This document shows positions 1-9,141 of a stretch of DNA of 52,906 nt, piece by piece. How positions within the stretch are numbered: position 1 is the stretch's first letter; the number at the start of each line of letters is the position of its first letter. The stretch is from Crenothrix polyspora. Lineage in GTDB: Bacteria > Pseudomonadota > Gammaproteobacteria > Methylococcales > Methylomonadaceae. The notes below the pieces were generated by a model. That model was not told the origin of the DNA. It was given only the letters and a program-made list of their open reading frames with translations, and ran no database searches. Location of the stretch: NCBI RefSeq assembly GCF_900163755.1, contig NZ_FUKI01000170.1, positions 33,269 to 86,174 of the forward strand, written 5' to 3'. The position numbers were made by a program, and so were the translations under genes.

Positions 1-305
1 CTTCGACAAGCTCAGTGCGAACGGTTACGCTGTAACTATTGAACTGTGAAAACGCTGTATGTAGCGTTTTCAATCGGCATCAATTATTGCCTAACAGGGA
101 TATGCTATTTTTTGTCTCGCACCAATAATTAATCGGTAAACGATCCAGTAATTCATTCAATTGAATGACACTATCCCAGTGCTTTTAATTTGCATTGATT
201 GTCTGATAAATATATGTGCTTTGTCTTTGGAGGTCAGGTTTTGCCTGATAATCAGACAAAGCCCGATCTCCGTTTGGTGTAATTAGTGTAATATAAACAA
301 AAGCT
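1..305. other. non-coding stretch with hairpins at the window edge
   Basis: I see no credible gene here. The stretch holds a TTCGACAAGCTCA-type repeat (2-24), a hairpin with 9-bp arms GAAAACGCT/AGCGTTTTC (48-56 and 63-71, loop of 6), and a longer stem-loop whose outer arms are GCTTTGTCT (218-226) and AGACAAAGC (254-262) around an inner CAGG/CCTG hairpin (235-247). It lies downstream of the minus-strand JAMM gene, so the structures could act at the 3' end of that transcript, but none is followed by a T-run typical of an intrinsic terminator. Confidence 0.6.
2..24 (+). repeat. short dispersed repeat, TTCGACAAGCTCA type
   Basis: This 23-bp unit begins TTCGACAAGCTCA and ends CGAACGG. The same unit occurs as two inverted copies at 44324-44346 and 44362-44384, differing mainly in three central bases. 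It resembles small palindromic intergenic repeats found in many proteobacterial genomes. Only one half of a pair is seen here because the window starts at base 1. Confidence 0.7.
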
Positions 306-728
306 TTATCTTTCATTAGCCAGCGTTAATACCACTTCCTGGGCAGTTTTTTCATGGATGTGGAAGCCGCGCATTTCCAGTACGCCCTTGGTGTTGAGCG
401 AGATGATTAAATACAGTGCATCGTCGTAGGCGGCAAGTTCCAGATCTGTGGTCGAGGGAATGGCAGGTGAAGTAGGGTGCGAATGATAAATGGCGAACAA
501 TTCTTCACCCTGTTCACGCATGGTTTTTATGGCAGCGATCTGCTGTTCGGCATCCAGCAAAAATTGCTGCTGGGGCAGGGTGGCGACATTTTTAATTGGA
601 TAACAGTGCGCAGGTTGATGATTAATACTGCTCACCAAGCCACAAATTTCTTGGTCAGGGGAAATTTGTGCCAAGTGTAATAGTTCAGTGGTGAGTTTGC
701 GTGAGAGTTGGATTTCGCCGGCTAGCAT
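306..728 (-). CDS. JAMM/Mov34 family metallopeptidase (M67)
   Basis: This 140-residue protein has the zinc-peptidase JAMM signature: Glu27, then His82-Ser-His84-Pro, Ser92 and Asp95. Small bacterial stand-alone JAMM proteins cut isopeptide or C-terminal bonds next to a Gly-Gly end. The known example Mec frees the sulfur-carrier protein CysO, so a role with a ThiS/MoaD-like sulfur carrier is plausible. No signal peptide is seen, so it should be cytosolic. It lies 39 bp downstream of prmC on the same strand and could be the last gene of the hemA-prfA-prmC unit. In relatives a moeB/thiF-like gene often sits here, but none is visible in the window. The family is clear; the substrate is not. Confidence 0.85.
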   Translation of the reverse strand: MLAGEIQLSRKLTTELLHLAQISPDQEICGLVSSINHQPAHCYPIKNVATLPQQQFLLDAEQQIAAIKTMREQGEELFAIYHSHPTSPAIPSTTDLELAAYDDALYLIISLNTKGVLEMRGFHIHEKTAQEVVLTLANER

Positions 729-767
729 GGGTTTGTCTCAGGTTTATGATTAAGTACAGTAAGTGTT

Positions 768-1610
768 CTAAGAATGCCATTGGCCATAAGTGACACGCGG
801 CTGTCCCGATAAATCGATATAAGTTTGTATATTTTTATAAGCGAAATGTTGGAAGATATTTTGCACGGCATCTTGCTGATTATAGCCATGTTCGATCAAC
901 AAATGCCCGCCGATGTGCAATCGGCTACGGCTTTGCTCGACCAAAGTTTGAATATCTTTAAGGCCATTATCCAGCGCGATAAGTGCGCTTTGTGGCTCAA
1001 AACGCAAATCGCCATCCAGTAAATGCGGATTATTTTCGGCAATGTAAGGCGGGTTGCTGACGACCAGATCAAATAAGCCCTCAGGTACTTGGCTAAACCA
1101 ATCGCTTATATAAAATTGGATATGATCAACACAGTGTTGCTTGGCATTACTTTGCGCGATCGCTAATGCCGTTTCGCTAATGTCGGTAGCCGTTACCTCT
1201 GACAAGAGTCGTTCAGCAGCCAGCGTAACGGAAATAATGCCTGAGCCTGTACCCAAATCAATAATTTTGCACGGTTGGTTAATGGGAAGCAATCGTAAGG
1301 CGTGTTCAATTAACACTTCTGTGTCGGGTCTGGGTATCAGTACAGCGGGCGACACTTTGAAATCACGCGACCAAAATTCTCGAATACCCGTGATATAAGC
1401 AATGGGTTGGCCTTGCTGACGTTTAGCGACAACCGCCCAAAACGCCTCTGTCTGTGGCGCATCCAGCATTTTATCTGGCCACGCACGCAGGTGTGAGCGT
1501 TGCTTTTGCAGCGTCAAGCACAGTAACACTTCTGCATCTAAAGCCGCTGATTCGGAACTTGTCGAAAGCCGCTCTGTGGCCTGATCCAATGCTGTTTGGA
1601 TACTGAGCAT
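768..1610 (-). CDS. prmC: peptide chain release factor N5-glutamine methyltransferase
   Basis: PrmC (HemK) transfers a methyl group from S-adenosylmethionine to the glutamine of the GGQ motif of release factors RF1 and RF2, which raises termination efficiency. The 280-residue protein shows an N-terminal helical substrate-binding region, the SAM loop DLGTGSG (118-124) and the diagnostic glutamine-binding motif NPPY (186-189). Its length matches the family. The start lies 4 bp after the prfA stop, so the methyltransferase is translated next to its own substrate. The order hemA-prfA-prmC is conserved in gammaproteobacteria. Confidence 0.96.
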   Translation of the reverse strand: MLSIQTALDQATERLSTSSESAALDAEVLLCLTLQKQRSHLRAWPDKMLDAPQTEAFWAVVAKRQQGQPIAYITGIREFWSRDFKVSPAVLIPRPDTEVLIEHALRLLPINQPCKIIDLGTGSGIISVTLAAERLLSEVTATDISETALAIAQSNAKQHCVDHIQFYISDWFSQVPEGLFDLVVSNPPYIAENNPHLLDGDLRFEPQSALIALDNGLKDIQTLVEQSRSRLHIGGHLLIEHGYNQQDAVQNIFQHFAYKNIQTYIDLSGQPRVTYGQWHS

Positions 1611-1614
1611 GTTC

Positions 1615-2700
1615 TCAGTTGTCGCCTAGTTGCGTCAGTAATTCGGCTTGATGCTCACTGATGAGTGGCTGGATAACTTGCTCCAAGCCACCTTGCATGA
1701 TGTCATCCAGTTTGTACAAGGTGAGGTTGATACGATGATCTGTTAATCGGCCTTGCGGATAGTTATAAGTGCGGATGCGCTCAGAACGGTCGCCGCTGCC
1801 CACTTGCAACTTGCGGGTGGCGGATTGTTCGGCGTGGTGCTTTTCCTGTTCGGCGGACAGTAGGCGCGAAGCCAATAACGACATCGCCCGCGCCCTGTTT
1901 TTATGCTGCGAGCGTTCATCTTGGCATTCAACAACTACACCGCTGGGAATGTGGGTGATACGGATGGCGGATTCGGTTTTGTTGATGTGCTGGCCACCGG
2001 CACCGGAAGCGCGGTAAGTGTCCACTTTTAAATCAGACGGATTGATGTCGATAGCATCGACTTCGTCTACTTCCGGCATAATAGCGACGGTGCAGGCGGA
2101 GGTATGCACGCGGCCTTGGGATTCGGTTTCTGGTACGCGCTGTACACGGTGTGCGCCGGATTCAAATTTTAATTGCGAGTACACATCACGCCCAGACACT
2201 CGCAGGATGACTTCTTTGTAGCCACCGTGGTCACCGTGGCTTTCATTGATGATTTCAGTTTGCCAGCCTTTTTTTTCTGCATAACGCTGGTACATTCTTG
2301 ATAAATCACCGGAGAAAATTGCCGCTTCATCGCCACCGGTGCCGGCACGGATTTCCAGAAAAATATTGCGGGTGTCATTGGGATCTTTGGGTAGCAATAA
2401 CAGTTGCAGCTCATGATCCAGTGTATCAAGCTGGTTTTCGGTATCTAAAATTTCTTCTTTGGCCATGTCGCGTAGCTCAGGATCGCTGTCATTGGCCATG
2501 TCTTTGGCGGATGCCAGTGTGTCTATCAGCGCTTCATAGCGTTTGTAGCAATCTACCAGCGGGCTGATTTGTGCGTACTCTTGGCTTAAGCTGCGGAATT
2601 TATTTTGATTGCTTTGTACTTCGGGTTCGGAAAGCAGGGCGGCTATTTCATCATAGCGTTCGGACAGGTTTTCCAGTTTTAATTGTATGGATGGTTTCAT
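1615..2700 (-). CDS. prfA: peptide chain release factor 1
   Basis: RF1 reads UAA and UAG stop codons in the ribosomal A site and triggers release of the finished chain. The 361-residue protein has the codon-recognition tripeptide in the form Pro190-Glu-Thr192 (the PxT type that marks RF1 rather than RF2) and the catalytic GGQ at 235-237, within a well conserved core. Gln237 is the expected PrmC methylation target. No frameshift is present. The start codon overlaps the hemA stop by 4 bp (ATGA on the minus strand), which points to translational coupling. Confidence 0.97.
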   Translation of the reverse strand: MKPSIQLKLENLSERYDEIAALLSEPEVQSNQNKFRSLSQEYAQISPLVDCYKRYEALIDTLASAKDMANDSDPELRDMAKEEILDTENQLDTLDHELQLLLLPKDPNDTRNIFLEIRAGTGGDEAAIFSGDLSRMYQRYAEKKGWQTEIINESHGDHGGYKEVILRVSGRDVYSQLKFESGAHRVQRVPETESQGRVHTSACTVAIMPEVDEVDAIDINPSDLKVDTYRASGAGGQHINKTESAIRITHIPSGVVVECQDERSQHKNRARAMSLLASRLLSAEQEKHHAEQSATRKLQVGSGDRSERIRTYNYPQGRLTDHRINLTLYKLDDIMQGGLEQVIQPLISEHQAELLTQLGDN

Positions 2701-3956
2701 TGGATGGGGGGTAGTTTAAAAATATCGCGGGCGGCGGCAACCAAATCGTAACGTTCGTTTTCGGCAGCTTGTCTAATTTGTGTGCTAGGGGTATGGATCA
2801 GTTTATTGGTTAAACTGTGTGCCAGACGATTCAGTACGACTTCGGGTGGTATGCCATTTTTTAATAAGCTGAGGGCTTTTTGTAAGGCATCATCGCGCTG
2901 TTGTTCGGCTTGAAAGCGGTAGTCCTGAATAGTGGCTTGGGCGCTTTGTGCATTGAGCCAGGCGAGAAAGTCGTTGACTTGGGTGTCAATGATGTCTTCG
3001 GCTTGCTCTGCGGCCAAGCGGCGTGAGTCTTTATTCTGATCAATAATATGCTGTAAATCATCAATGGTGTACAGATACACATCATCAAGTGTGCCGACTT
3101 CGCTTTCAATGTCGCGTGGTACCGCTAAATCGACCATAAACATGGGTTTGTGTTTGCGTTTTTTAAGCGCACTTTCAACGCTGCCTTTGCCTAATATGGG
3201 CAGTTGACTGGCGGTTGATGAAATGATGATGTCGGCTTCAGCTAAATGTGCGGGCAGTTCGGCTAATTCGATAGCATAGCCGTTAAACTGGGCGGCTAAG
3301 GTATGCGCCTTATCGTAAGTGCGATTGGCAATAATAATACGTTTGATACCGTGCTGCGCCAGGTGGCGTGCAGTGAGTTCTATGGTTTCGCCCGCACCTA
3401 TGAGTAAGGCGGTTTGTTCGCTGAGTTTGTCGAAAATTTGTTGTGCCAGTTGTACAGCAGCAAATGCTACTGAGACTGAGCTAGTGCCTATTGCGGTATC
3501 AGTGCGGACTTTTTTGGCGGTGGTAAACGTATGTTGAAACAATCGCCCTAATTGCTTGCCTAGTGTACCCGCATCGTAGGCAGCTTGATAAGCGGTTTTC
3601 ATTTGGCCTAAAATTTGTGGCTCACCTAAAATCATGGAATCTAAACCACTGGCAACACGAAACATGTGTCGGCATACCGAGCGATCGGTGTGGCTGTATA
3701 AATAGGGCGCTAGGCTGGCAGGATCGAGATTTTTATGGCTGGCTATCCAAGCGATGAGGATGTTTCGGTCAGCGCTTGACGCATTGCAATAAAACTCGGT
3801 GCGGTTACAGGTAGACAGTATTGCGGCCTCCTGTATGTTTTGTACTTGAGATAATTGCTGTAAAGCAGTGGCTAATATATCAGTAGGAAATGCCAAGCGC
3901 TCTCGGATGGCAACCGGTGCGGTGTTATAATTAATTCCTACTGCGATAAATGTCAT
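2697..3956 (-). CDS. hemA: glutamyl-tRNA reductase
   Basis: HemA reduces glutamyl-tRNA(Glu) to glutamate-1-semialdehyde with NADPH, the committed step of C5-pathway tetrapyrrole synthesis. I chose the start at 3956, giving 419 residues and the N-terminus [14 protein letters not shown], as in homologues. The catalytic cysteine is Cys50 in LSTCNRTE. A Rossmann region ([17 protein letters not shown]) and a C-terminal dimerisation part follow. A longer in-frame start at 4100 adds 48 residues that do not look like the family. The gene diverges from the TPR lipoprotein-lolB unit, an arrangement shared with E. coli hemA/lolB. Confidence 0.96.
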   Translation of the reverse strand: MTFIAVGINYNTAPVAIRERLAFPTDILATALQQLSQVQNIQEAAILSTCNRTEFYCNASSADRNILIAWIASHKNLDPASLAPYLYSHTDRSVCRHMFRVASGLDSMILGEPQILGQMKTAYQAAYDAGTLGKQLGRLFQHTFTTAKKVRTDTAIGTSSVSVAFAAVQLAQQIFDKLSEQTALLIGAGETIELTARHLAQHGIKRIIIANRTYDKAHTLAAQFNGYAIELAELPAHLAEADIIISSTASQLPILGKGSVESALKKRKHKPMFMVDLAVPRDIESEVGTLDDVYLYTIDDLQHIIDQNKDSRRLAAEQAEDIIDTQVNDFLAWLNAQSAQATIQDYRFQAEQQRDDALQKALSLLKNGIPPEVVLNRLAHSLTNKLIHTPSTQIRQAAENERYDLVAAARDIFKLPPIQ

Positions 3957-4226
3957 AGTGTTGATGTCTTTTAGGATTGCGTATCTTAACAGTGATCGGA
4001 AGTTGTTTTGGAGTTTATCCTGATGCTGATCAATATAAATACCGGAGTACTCGCCATTGTTGGTGATGAAATTTAATCTGTCAGCTGGAAAAGGGCACAC
4101 CGCAGTTTAGCCATTTTATAAAAATATCACTGTTTAATCCAACAAGGAATAAATCAGCTATCTGAAACAGTTGGTTTTTCTGATAACCTATCACCATTGA
4201 AATAGTGAGTAGCCAATAGGGGCTGT
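3957..4226. other. divergent intergenic region hemA / TPR lipoprotein
   Basis: This 270-bp gap must hold the promoters of the two divergent units. On the minus strand a TAAGAT hexamer upstream of hemA could be a -10 element, but no good -35 accompanies it. On the plus strand an AGGGG-type ribosome site precedes the lipoprotein start. I see no terminator, riboswitch or gene. Confidence 0.4.
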
Positions 4227-5966
4227 GTGTTGATGTGTAGATTTTTTACGATAGTAACGTTTTTTTTACTGAGTGCTTGTGCTAGTTCGCCTAAACCACG
4301 TACCGATGCGGGTGTGTTATCGGCTAAGCCAACTGAGTTGACAGGAAAGATGCGCGCCAGCGCAGATAAGACATCTATTGATCCTGATGTGATGTTTATG
4401 TTGTTGACCGCAGAAATTGCCGGCCAACGTGGGCAGTTTGATGTGGCGCTAGAAGGTTATATGGAAGCTGCCAAACGGGTGCATGATCCGCGCTTTGCTG
4501 AAAGAGCCGCGATGATTGCTGTGTATGCCAAAAATACCGGTAAAACCGATGAAGCCGTGGCTTTGTGGGTGCAGCAAGATCCGACTAATCTTGCGCCCCG
4601 AAAAATAGCCGCATTATCTGCGGTGAAAAATGCTGATAAGCAAGCAGCGGTAGAACATTTAAACATGCTAATGAAGATTGATCCCGCCGGTTTTGATAAA
4701 ACCGTGATGGAATTGGTGGCGGCGGTGCAAAAAGATAATAAAATCGCATTTGTTTACGAGGCGCTGGATGATGTCGCGATGGCATTTCCAAACAGTGCTA
4801 ATGTGTATTTTATGCAGTCATTGTTAGCGGCACAAATGAAAAAGCAGACGCTGGCGGAAAGTAAAATACAGCAGGCATTAAAGATACAGCCTGAGTGGGA
4901 TAAAGCGCTTATTTTTCAGGCGCAGCTGTCGGCTTATTCAGGGGATACGGTGAAGGCCAAGGCTTTGTTAAGCAGCGCGGCCAGGAAATTTCCTGATAAT
5001 GATAAAATTAAAAAATTGTTGGCGCAAATCTTAATAAAATCTGAAAATTATGACGCGGCGGGCGAGATATACCGTGACTTAATTGCCGCCGATCCGAATG
5101 ATAATGACAGCCAGTTTGCTTATGGCTTAGTGCATATGCAAATGGGTCGCGAGAATAACGCGCAAGAAATTTTTGCAAAATTGGTTGATAAGCCTGAGTG
5201 GCGTAGTCAAGCCAGTTTTTATTTGGGCAAGATAGACGAAAGTCAGGGCAATAAAGACAAAGCATTGGTTTGGTTTGATCAGGTCACTGAGCCGCCGCTA
5301 GCGCTGGAGGCATCGCTGTCTGCGATTGCACTGTTGGCTAAAGACAATCAGTTTGATGAAGCGGCGATGCGCTTAGAGCGTTCGAAGGCAAAGTACCCTG
5401 AGCAAAAGCAGCGTATGGTTTTGATGCAGGCAGATTTGTACAGTCAGCAAAAGCGTTATCAACAAGCGTTTGATTTGTTAACGGCAGCGTTGGCTGATTC
5501 GGCAGATGATAAGGAATTGCTTTATACCCGCGCCTTGATGGCGGAACGTATTGGGCGATTCGATTTGTTGGAGACTGATTTACGTAAAATATTGGAAAAA
5601 AATCCCGATAACCCTGAAGCATTAAATGCTTTAGGTTACAGTTTGTTGGATAAGACGCATCGTTATGGCGAAGCGGAGAAATATTTAAAACATGCTTTAG
5701 AGTTACAGCCCAATGAAGCGGTAATTATGGACAGTTACGGTTGGTTGCAGTTTAAATTGGGTCATAATAATCAGGCATTGAGTTATTTGCAGCGAGCATA
5801 CAATAAAAAGCCAGAGCATGAGATAACGGCGCATCTGGTTGAGGTATTGTGGGCGGTTAATAGAAAAGAGGAGGCTAAAAAGTTATTTGATAAAGCCATA
5901 AAGATAGCCCCAAATGATGAGTATTTATTAGGTGTGCAAAATCGTGTGTTAAAAGGTGCTTTGTAA
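4227..5966 (+). CDS. tetratricopeptide repeat lipoprotein
   Basis: This 579-residue protein begins with a lipoprotein signal peptide ending in the lipobox LSAC, so it should be lipid-anchored on the periplasmic side of a membrane. The rest is a long array of TPR-like helical pairs (for example around ALNALGYSLLDKTHRYGEAEKYLKHA, which I cite by position: residues about 466-490), typical of a protein-interaction scaffold. GTG at 4227, TTG at 4230 and ATG at 4233 are all possible starts; the AGGGG at 4218-4222 favours one of the first. The next gene, lolB, overlaps its stop codon, so the two are probably co-translated. A role in outer membrane or lipoprotein assembly is suggested by context only. 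Confidence 0.85.
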   Translation: MLMCRFFTIVTFFLLSACASSPKPRTDAGVLSAKPTELTGKMRASADKTSIDPDVMFMLLTAEIAGQRGQFDVALEGYMEAAKRVHDPRFAERAAMIAVYAKNTGKTDEAVALWVQQDPTNLAPRKIAALSAVKNADKQAAVEHLNMLMKIDPAGFDKTVMELVAAVQKDNKIAFVYEALDDVAMAFPNSANVYFMQSLLAAQMKKQTLAESKIQQALKIQPEWDKALIFQAQLSAYSGDTVKAKALLSSAARKFPDNDKIKKLLAQILIKSENYDAAGEIYRDLIAADPNDNDSQFAYGLVHMQMGRENNAQEIFAKLVDKPEWRSQASFYLGKIDESQGNKDKALVWFDQVTEPPLALEASLSAIALLAKDNQFDEAAMRLERSKAKYPEQKQRMVLMQADLYSQQKRYQQAFDLLTAALADSADDKELLYTRALMAERIGRFDLLETDLRKILEKNPDNPEALNALGYSLLDKTHRYGEAEKYLKHALELQPNEAVIMDSYGWLQFKLGHNNQALSYLQRAYNKKPEHEITAHLVEVLWAVNRKEEAKKLFDKAIKIAPNDEYLLGVQNRVLKGAL

Positions 5967-6553
5967 TGCAACGGTGCTTGTCCATCATAGGGCTGTTGGC
6001 TACTGTGCTATTGACAGCCTGTTCCACAACGCCGGAGTTGCCCAGTCAGCCGTACTTGAAGTCGGAGCGTAGCCATCTGTATGCTCTGCAACAATGGTCT
6101 TTGGAGGGTCGGTTAGCGTTGAGTGCTAAGCAAGATTCTTGGTCGGCTAACATGGCTTGGCAGCACCAAGTGGATAATGAACAAATCAAGTTATCTGGGC
6201 CACTAGGGCAAGGTGCGGTCCTGATTCGGTTAAGCAAAGATCAGGTGGTTATTGATCGTGGTGGTAAAAATGTGCAAACATCGGCCGAGCCAGAGCAGTT
6301 TATAGAGCAGCAGTTGGGTATGGCGGTTCCTATCCACTCTTTGCGTTATTGGGTGGTGGGTTTGCCTGAGCCTGGTATGGCGTTTTTTGAGACGGCAGAG
6401 GGTTTTAAACAGGGTCAGTGGCTGATTGCCTATAAAGAAATGCAATCGGTAGGTAAGCAAATCATGCCGCGAAAAATGACGGTGATGAATGGCCAATTAA
6501 GATTAAAAGTAATGGTAGATGAATGGAGTTTAAATGACATCAAGGCAAATTAA
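5966..6553 (+). CDS. lolB: outer membrane lipoprotein receptor LolB
   Basis: LolB takes lipoproteins from the periplasmic carrier LolA and inserts them into the outer membrane. The 195-residue product has a signal peptide with lipobox LTAC at about residues 16-19, then the LolB-type beta fold with phrases such as WSLEGRLALS, LSGPLGQGAVLI and RYWVVGLPEPG. Its ATG overlaps the stop codon of the preceding TPR gene (TAATG), and its own end overlaps ispE by 20 bp. The hemA/lolB-ispE-prs order is a strong contextual match to gammaproteobacteria. Confidence 0.93.
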   Translation: MQRCLSIIGLLATVLLTACSTTPELPSQPYLKSERSHLYALQQWSLEGRLALSAKQDSWSANMAWQHQVDNEQIKLSGPLGQGAVLIRLSKDQVVIDRGGKNVQTSAEPEQFIEQQLGMAVPIHSLRYWVVGLPEPGMAFFETAEGFKQGQWLIAYKEMQSVGKQIMPRKMTVMNGQLRLKVMVDEWSLNDIKAN

Positions 6554-7409
6554 GCAATCAGGGTGGGGAGATAAATGGCCAGCACCTGCCAAGTTGAATT
6601 TAATGCTGCGTATCGTTGGTCAAAGACCCGATGGTTACCATTTATTGCAAACCGTATTTCAGTTTGTGGATTTATGTGATTGGCTGATTTTTCACCCTGT
6701 TGGGGATTGTTCTATTAGCTTAAAACAACCGATTCCAGGTGTCGCTGAGGTTACTGATTTAACGGTGCGAGCCGCGATGTTGTTAAAAGCTGAGACAGGT
6801 TGTGCGCAGGGCGTGTGTATAGAAGTAGAAAAAAACTTACCAATGGGCGGTGGCTTAGGCGGTGGTAGCTCGGATGCGGCGACTGTTTTAGTGGTTTTAA
6901 ATCAGTTATGGGGATTACAATTGCCTATTGAAAAACTCATGGCTTTGGGCTTGACTTTGGGTGCGGATGTTCCGATTTTTGTTTACGGCTATGCGGCCTG
7001 GGCCGAAGGTGTCGGTGAAAAGCTTGAGAAAATTGAACCGTTAGAACAGTGGGTTGTTATCATTAAGCCTGATTGTCACGTTGAGACCAGAGAAATATTT
7101 TTAGCTAATGATTTGACACGGGATAGTAAATCCATCACAATAGCTGAATTCACGGCTGGCCAGCATCAAAATGATTGTGTTGATGTGGTTAGTCGGCGTT
7201 ACCAAGCAGTTGAAAATGCTTTGTTGGCTTTGTCTGAATTTTCGGAGTCAAGATTAACGGGAACAGGTGCTTGCGTTTTTGCTCAGTTTGCTTCAAGAGA
7301 AGCTGCGGTGAATGCTTACGAAGTACTTAAAAAATCCTGGCAAGTTTATTTAGCAAAAGGAATTAACAAATCGCCTTTGCTGTCAAAGTTAGAGATTGGT
7401 AATACATAA
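6534..7409 (+). CDS. ispE: 4-diphosphocytidyl-2-C-methyl-D-erythritol kinase
   Basis: IspE phosphorylates CDP-methylerythritol with ATP in the MEP pathway to isoprenoids. The 291-residue protein is a GHMP-family kinase: N-terminal PAKLNLMLRI substrate region, the ATP loop PMGGGLGGGSSDAA around residues 103-116, and a C-terminal LTGTGACVFA glycine-rich motif. The start at 6534 lies inside the end of lolB, implying coupled translation. Only 4 bp separate its stop from the tRNA-Gln gene, so the message is probably cut at its 3' end by tRNA processing. Confidence 0.95.
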   Translation: MTSRQIKQSGWGDKWPAPAKLNLMLRIVGQRPDGYHLLQTVFQFVDLCDWLIFHPVGDCSISLKQPIPGVAEVTDLTVRAAMLLKAETGCAQGVCIEVEKNLPMGGGLGGGSSDAATVLVVLNQLWGLQLPIEKLMALGLTLGADVPIFVYGYAAWAEGVGEKLEKIEPLEQWVVIIKPDCHVETREIFLANDLTRDSKSITIAEFTAGQHQNDCVDVVSRRYQAVENALLALSEFSESRLTGTGACVFAQFASREAAVNAYEVLKKSWQVYLAKGINKSPLLSKLEIGNT

Positions 7410-7413
7410 TTAT

Positions 7414-7488
7414 TGGGTCGTCGCCAAGCGGTAAGGCACGGGGTTTTGATCTCCGCATACCAAGGTTCGAATCCTTGCGACCCAGCCA
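7414..7488 (+). tRNA. tRNA-Gln (anticodon TTG)
   Basis: A full cloverleaf can be drawn: acceptor arms TGGGTCG and CGACCCA, anticodon loop TTTTGAT with anticodon TTG at 7446-7448, T-arm with GGTTCGAATCC, discriminator G and an encoded CCA at 7486-7488. It sits between ispE and prs on the same strand, as in pseudomonads and E. coli relatives, and is probably transcribed with them. Confidence 0.97.
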
Positions 7489-7520
7489 CTATCTTCATAA
7501 AAAGTCCTTTGGAGTGCCAA

Positions 7521-8474
7521 ATGAGTGACACCGCGATGATGGTGTTTTCTGGAAATGCTAATTTGGCTTTATCGAATGGAATAGTTAAAAAGCTAAATAT
7601 GCGTTTAGGCATGGCGTCGGTTGGGCGTTTTAGCGATGGTGAAATTGTCGTTGAGATTCAAGAAAATGTACGTGGTAAAAACATTTTCGTTATTCAGCCA
7701 ACGTGTTCACCTACCAACGAAAATTTAATGGAATTGCTGGTGATGATTGACGCGCTCAAGCGTGCATCAGCAGCCTGTATTACTGCGGTTATACCTTATT
7801 ACGGGTATGCAAGGCAAGATAGGCGCTCACGTTCTGCTCGAGTACCTATTACAGCTAAGCTGGTCGCTCAGATGATTGAGCAGGCTGGTGCGCATCGCGT
7901 TTTGACGGTTGATTTGCACGCAGATCAAATTCAAGGTTTCTTTGATATACCGGTAGATAATGTTTATGCATCCCCGTTGTTATTGGGTGATGTATGGCGG
8001 CAGCAATATAAGAATCTTATGGTTGTTTCTCCGGATGTCGGTGGCGTGGTCAGGGCAAGAGCTTTGGCAAAACGCTTGGATGATGCGGATTTGGCTATCA
8101 TAGACAAACGTAGGCCTAAGGCAAATGTTGCCGAGGTTATGCATATCATTGGTGATGTGCATGGCCGTTCTTGTGTGTTGGTTGATGACTTAGTTGATAC
8201 GGCAGGCACCTTGTGTCATGCTGCGCACGCTTTAAAAAAGCACGGTGCTATTAAAGTAGTGGCCTATTGTACGCATGCGGTGTTGTCGGGTGCTGCTCTG
8301 AAAAATTTAAATGCTTCCGACCTTGATGAGTTGGTGGTTACTGATACCATACCGTTAAGTCAAGCGGCTTTGGATTGCAGGAAAATAAGGCGATTAAGTG
8401 TAGCAGAGATGTTGGCTGAAACAATAAGGCGTATGGCGGCGGGTGAATCGGTTAGCTCGCTTTATGTAGATTGA
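7521..8474 (+). CDS. prs: ribose-phosphate pyrophosphokinase
   Basis: Prs makes phosphoribosyl pyrophosphate from ribose-5-phosphate and ATP, feeding purine, pyrimidine, histidine, tryptophan and NAD synthesis. The 317-residue protein has the class I hallmarks: GRFSDGE (35-41), the flexible catalytic stretch [14 protein letters not shown] (96-109) and the PRPP loop [11 protein letters not shown] (221-231). The start at 7521 is preceded by GGAG at 7511-7514. A longer frame reaching back to 7413 would run through the tRNA-Gln gene and is not credible. Confidence 0.96.
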   Translation: MSDTAMMVFSGNANLALSNGIVKKLNMRLGMASVGRFSDGEIVVEIQENVRGKNIFVIQPTCSPTNENLMELLVMIDALKRASAACITAVIPYYGYARQDRRSRSARVPITAKLVAQMIEQAGAHRVLTVDLHADQIQGFFDIPVDNVYASPLLLGDVWRQQYKNLMVVSPDVGGVVRARALAKRLDDADLAIIDKRRPKANVAEVMHIIGDVHGRSCVLVDDLVDTAGTLCHAAHALKKHGAIKVVAYCTHAVLSGAALKNLNASDLDELVVTDTIPLSQAALDCRKIRRLSVAEMLAETIRRMAAGESVSSLYVD

Positions 8475-8519
8475 TAAGTTTTATGATTATGCTTTCGGGC
8501 ATTGATTTGAGAGGGAAAA

Positions 8520-9122
8520 ATGTCTAACGTGTTTGAATTTGTCGCTGAGAGTCGTGGGCAATCAGGTAAAAGTGCTGCGAGAAGATCGCGTCGTAAAGGT
8601 AATGTGCCAGCGGTGATCTATGGTGGGCATCTTGATCCTCAAATGATCGTGCTAAATCATAATGAAATTATTAAGCACCTGAGTCATGAGGCTGTATATT
8701 CTCATATTTTAGATGTGACGGTTGACGGAAAAACTGAAAAAGCTATTTTGAAAGGTGTGCAGCGTAATCCAGCAAGATTTCAGATTTTGCATTTGGATTT
8801 TTTGCGTATTAACATGGCTGAGTTTGTTAAAGTGCATGTACCTTTGCATTTTATTAACGAAAGTACATCTATTGGTGGCAAGAAAGGTGGCATAGCCGCG
8901 CATTCTTTGGTTGATGTTGAAGTATCTTGCTTGCCTTCCGCGTTGCCAGAATATATTGAAGTCAATATGGCTAACCTTGATGTGGGTGCGTCTTTGCATC
9001 TTTCTGATTTGGTTATGCCGGTAGGCGTTGAAATTGTTGCTTTATCTCAAGGGCCAGATCATGATCTACCCGTGGTATCGATGATGGCATCCAGAGCAAC
9101 TAAAGAAGAAGGCGCGGCTTAG
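8520..9122 (+). CDS. rplY: 50S ribosomal protein L25 (long CTC form)
   Basis: This protein binds 5S rRNA in the large subunit. The 200-residue length shows the two-domain CTC form: an N-terminal L25 domain (FVAESRGQSGKSAARRSRRKG and on to about residue 95) and a C-terminal TL5-like domain ending in an alanine-rich tail. E. coli has only the short form. A strong GAGAGGG ribosome site precedes the ATG. The prs-rplY-pth order is conserved in many proteobacteria. Confidence 0.95.
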   Translation: MSNVFEFVAESRGQSGKSAARRSRRKGNVPAVIYGGHLDPQMIVLNHNEIIKHLSHEAVYSHILDVTVDGKTEKAILKGVQRNPARFQILHLDFLRINMAEFVKVHVPLHFINESTSIGGKKGGIAAHSLVDVEVSCLPSALPEYIEVNMANLDVGASLHLSDLVMPVGVEIVALSQGPDHDLPVVSMMASRATKEEGAA

Positions 9123-9141
9123 TAAAAAGTCCGTTGAGTTC

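Noticed and set aside
1551-1585. TTGTCGAAAGCC in prmC resembling the TTCGACAAGCTCA repeat
   Set aside because: The match is partial and lies in ordinary coding sequence without an inverted partner.
3957-4100. Extended hemA N-terminus
   Set aside because: The extra 48 residues do not resemble glutamyl-tRNA reductase, and the start at 3956 puts the catalytic cysteine at position 50 as expected.
7413-7520. Longer prs frame starting inside tRNA-Gln
   Set aside because: It reads through a clear tRNA gene, and the family N-terminus and ribosome site fit the ATG at 7521.
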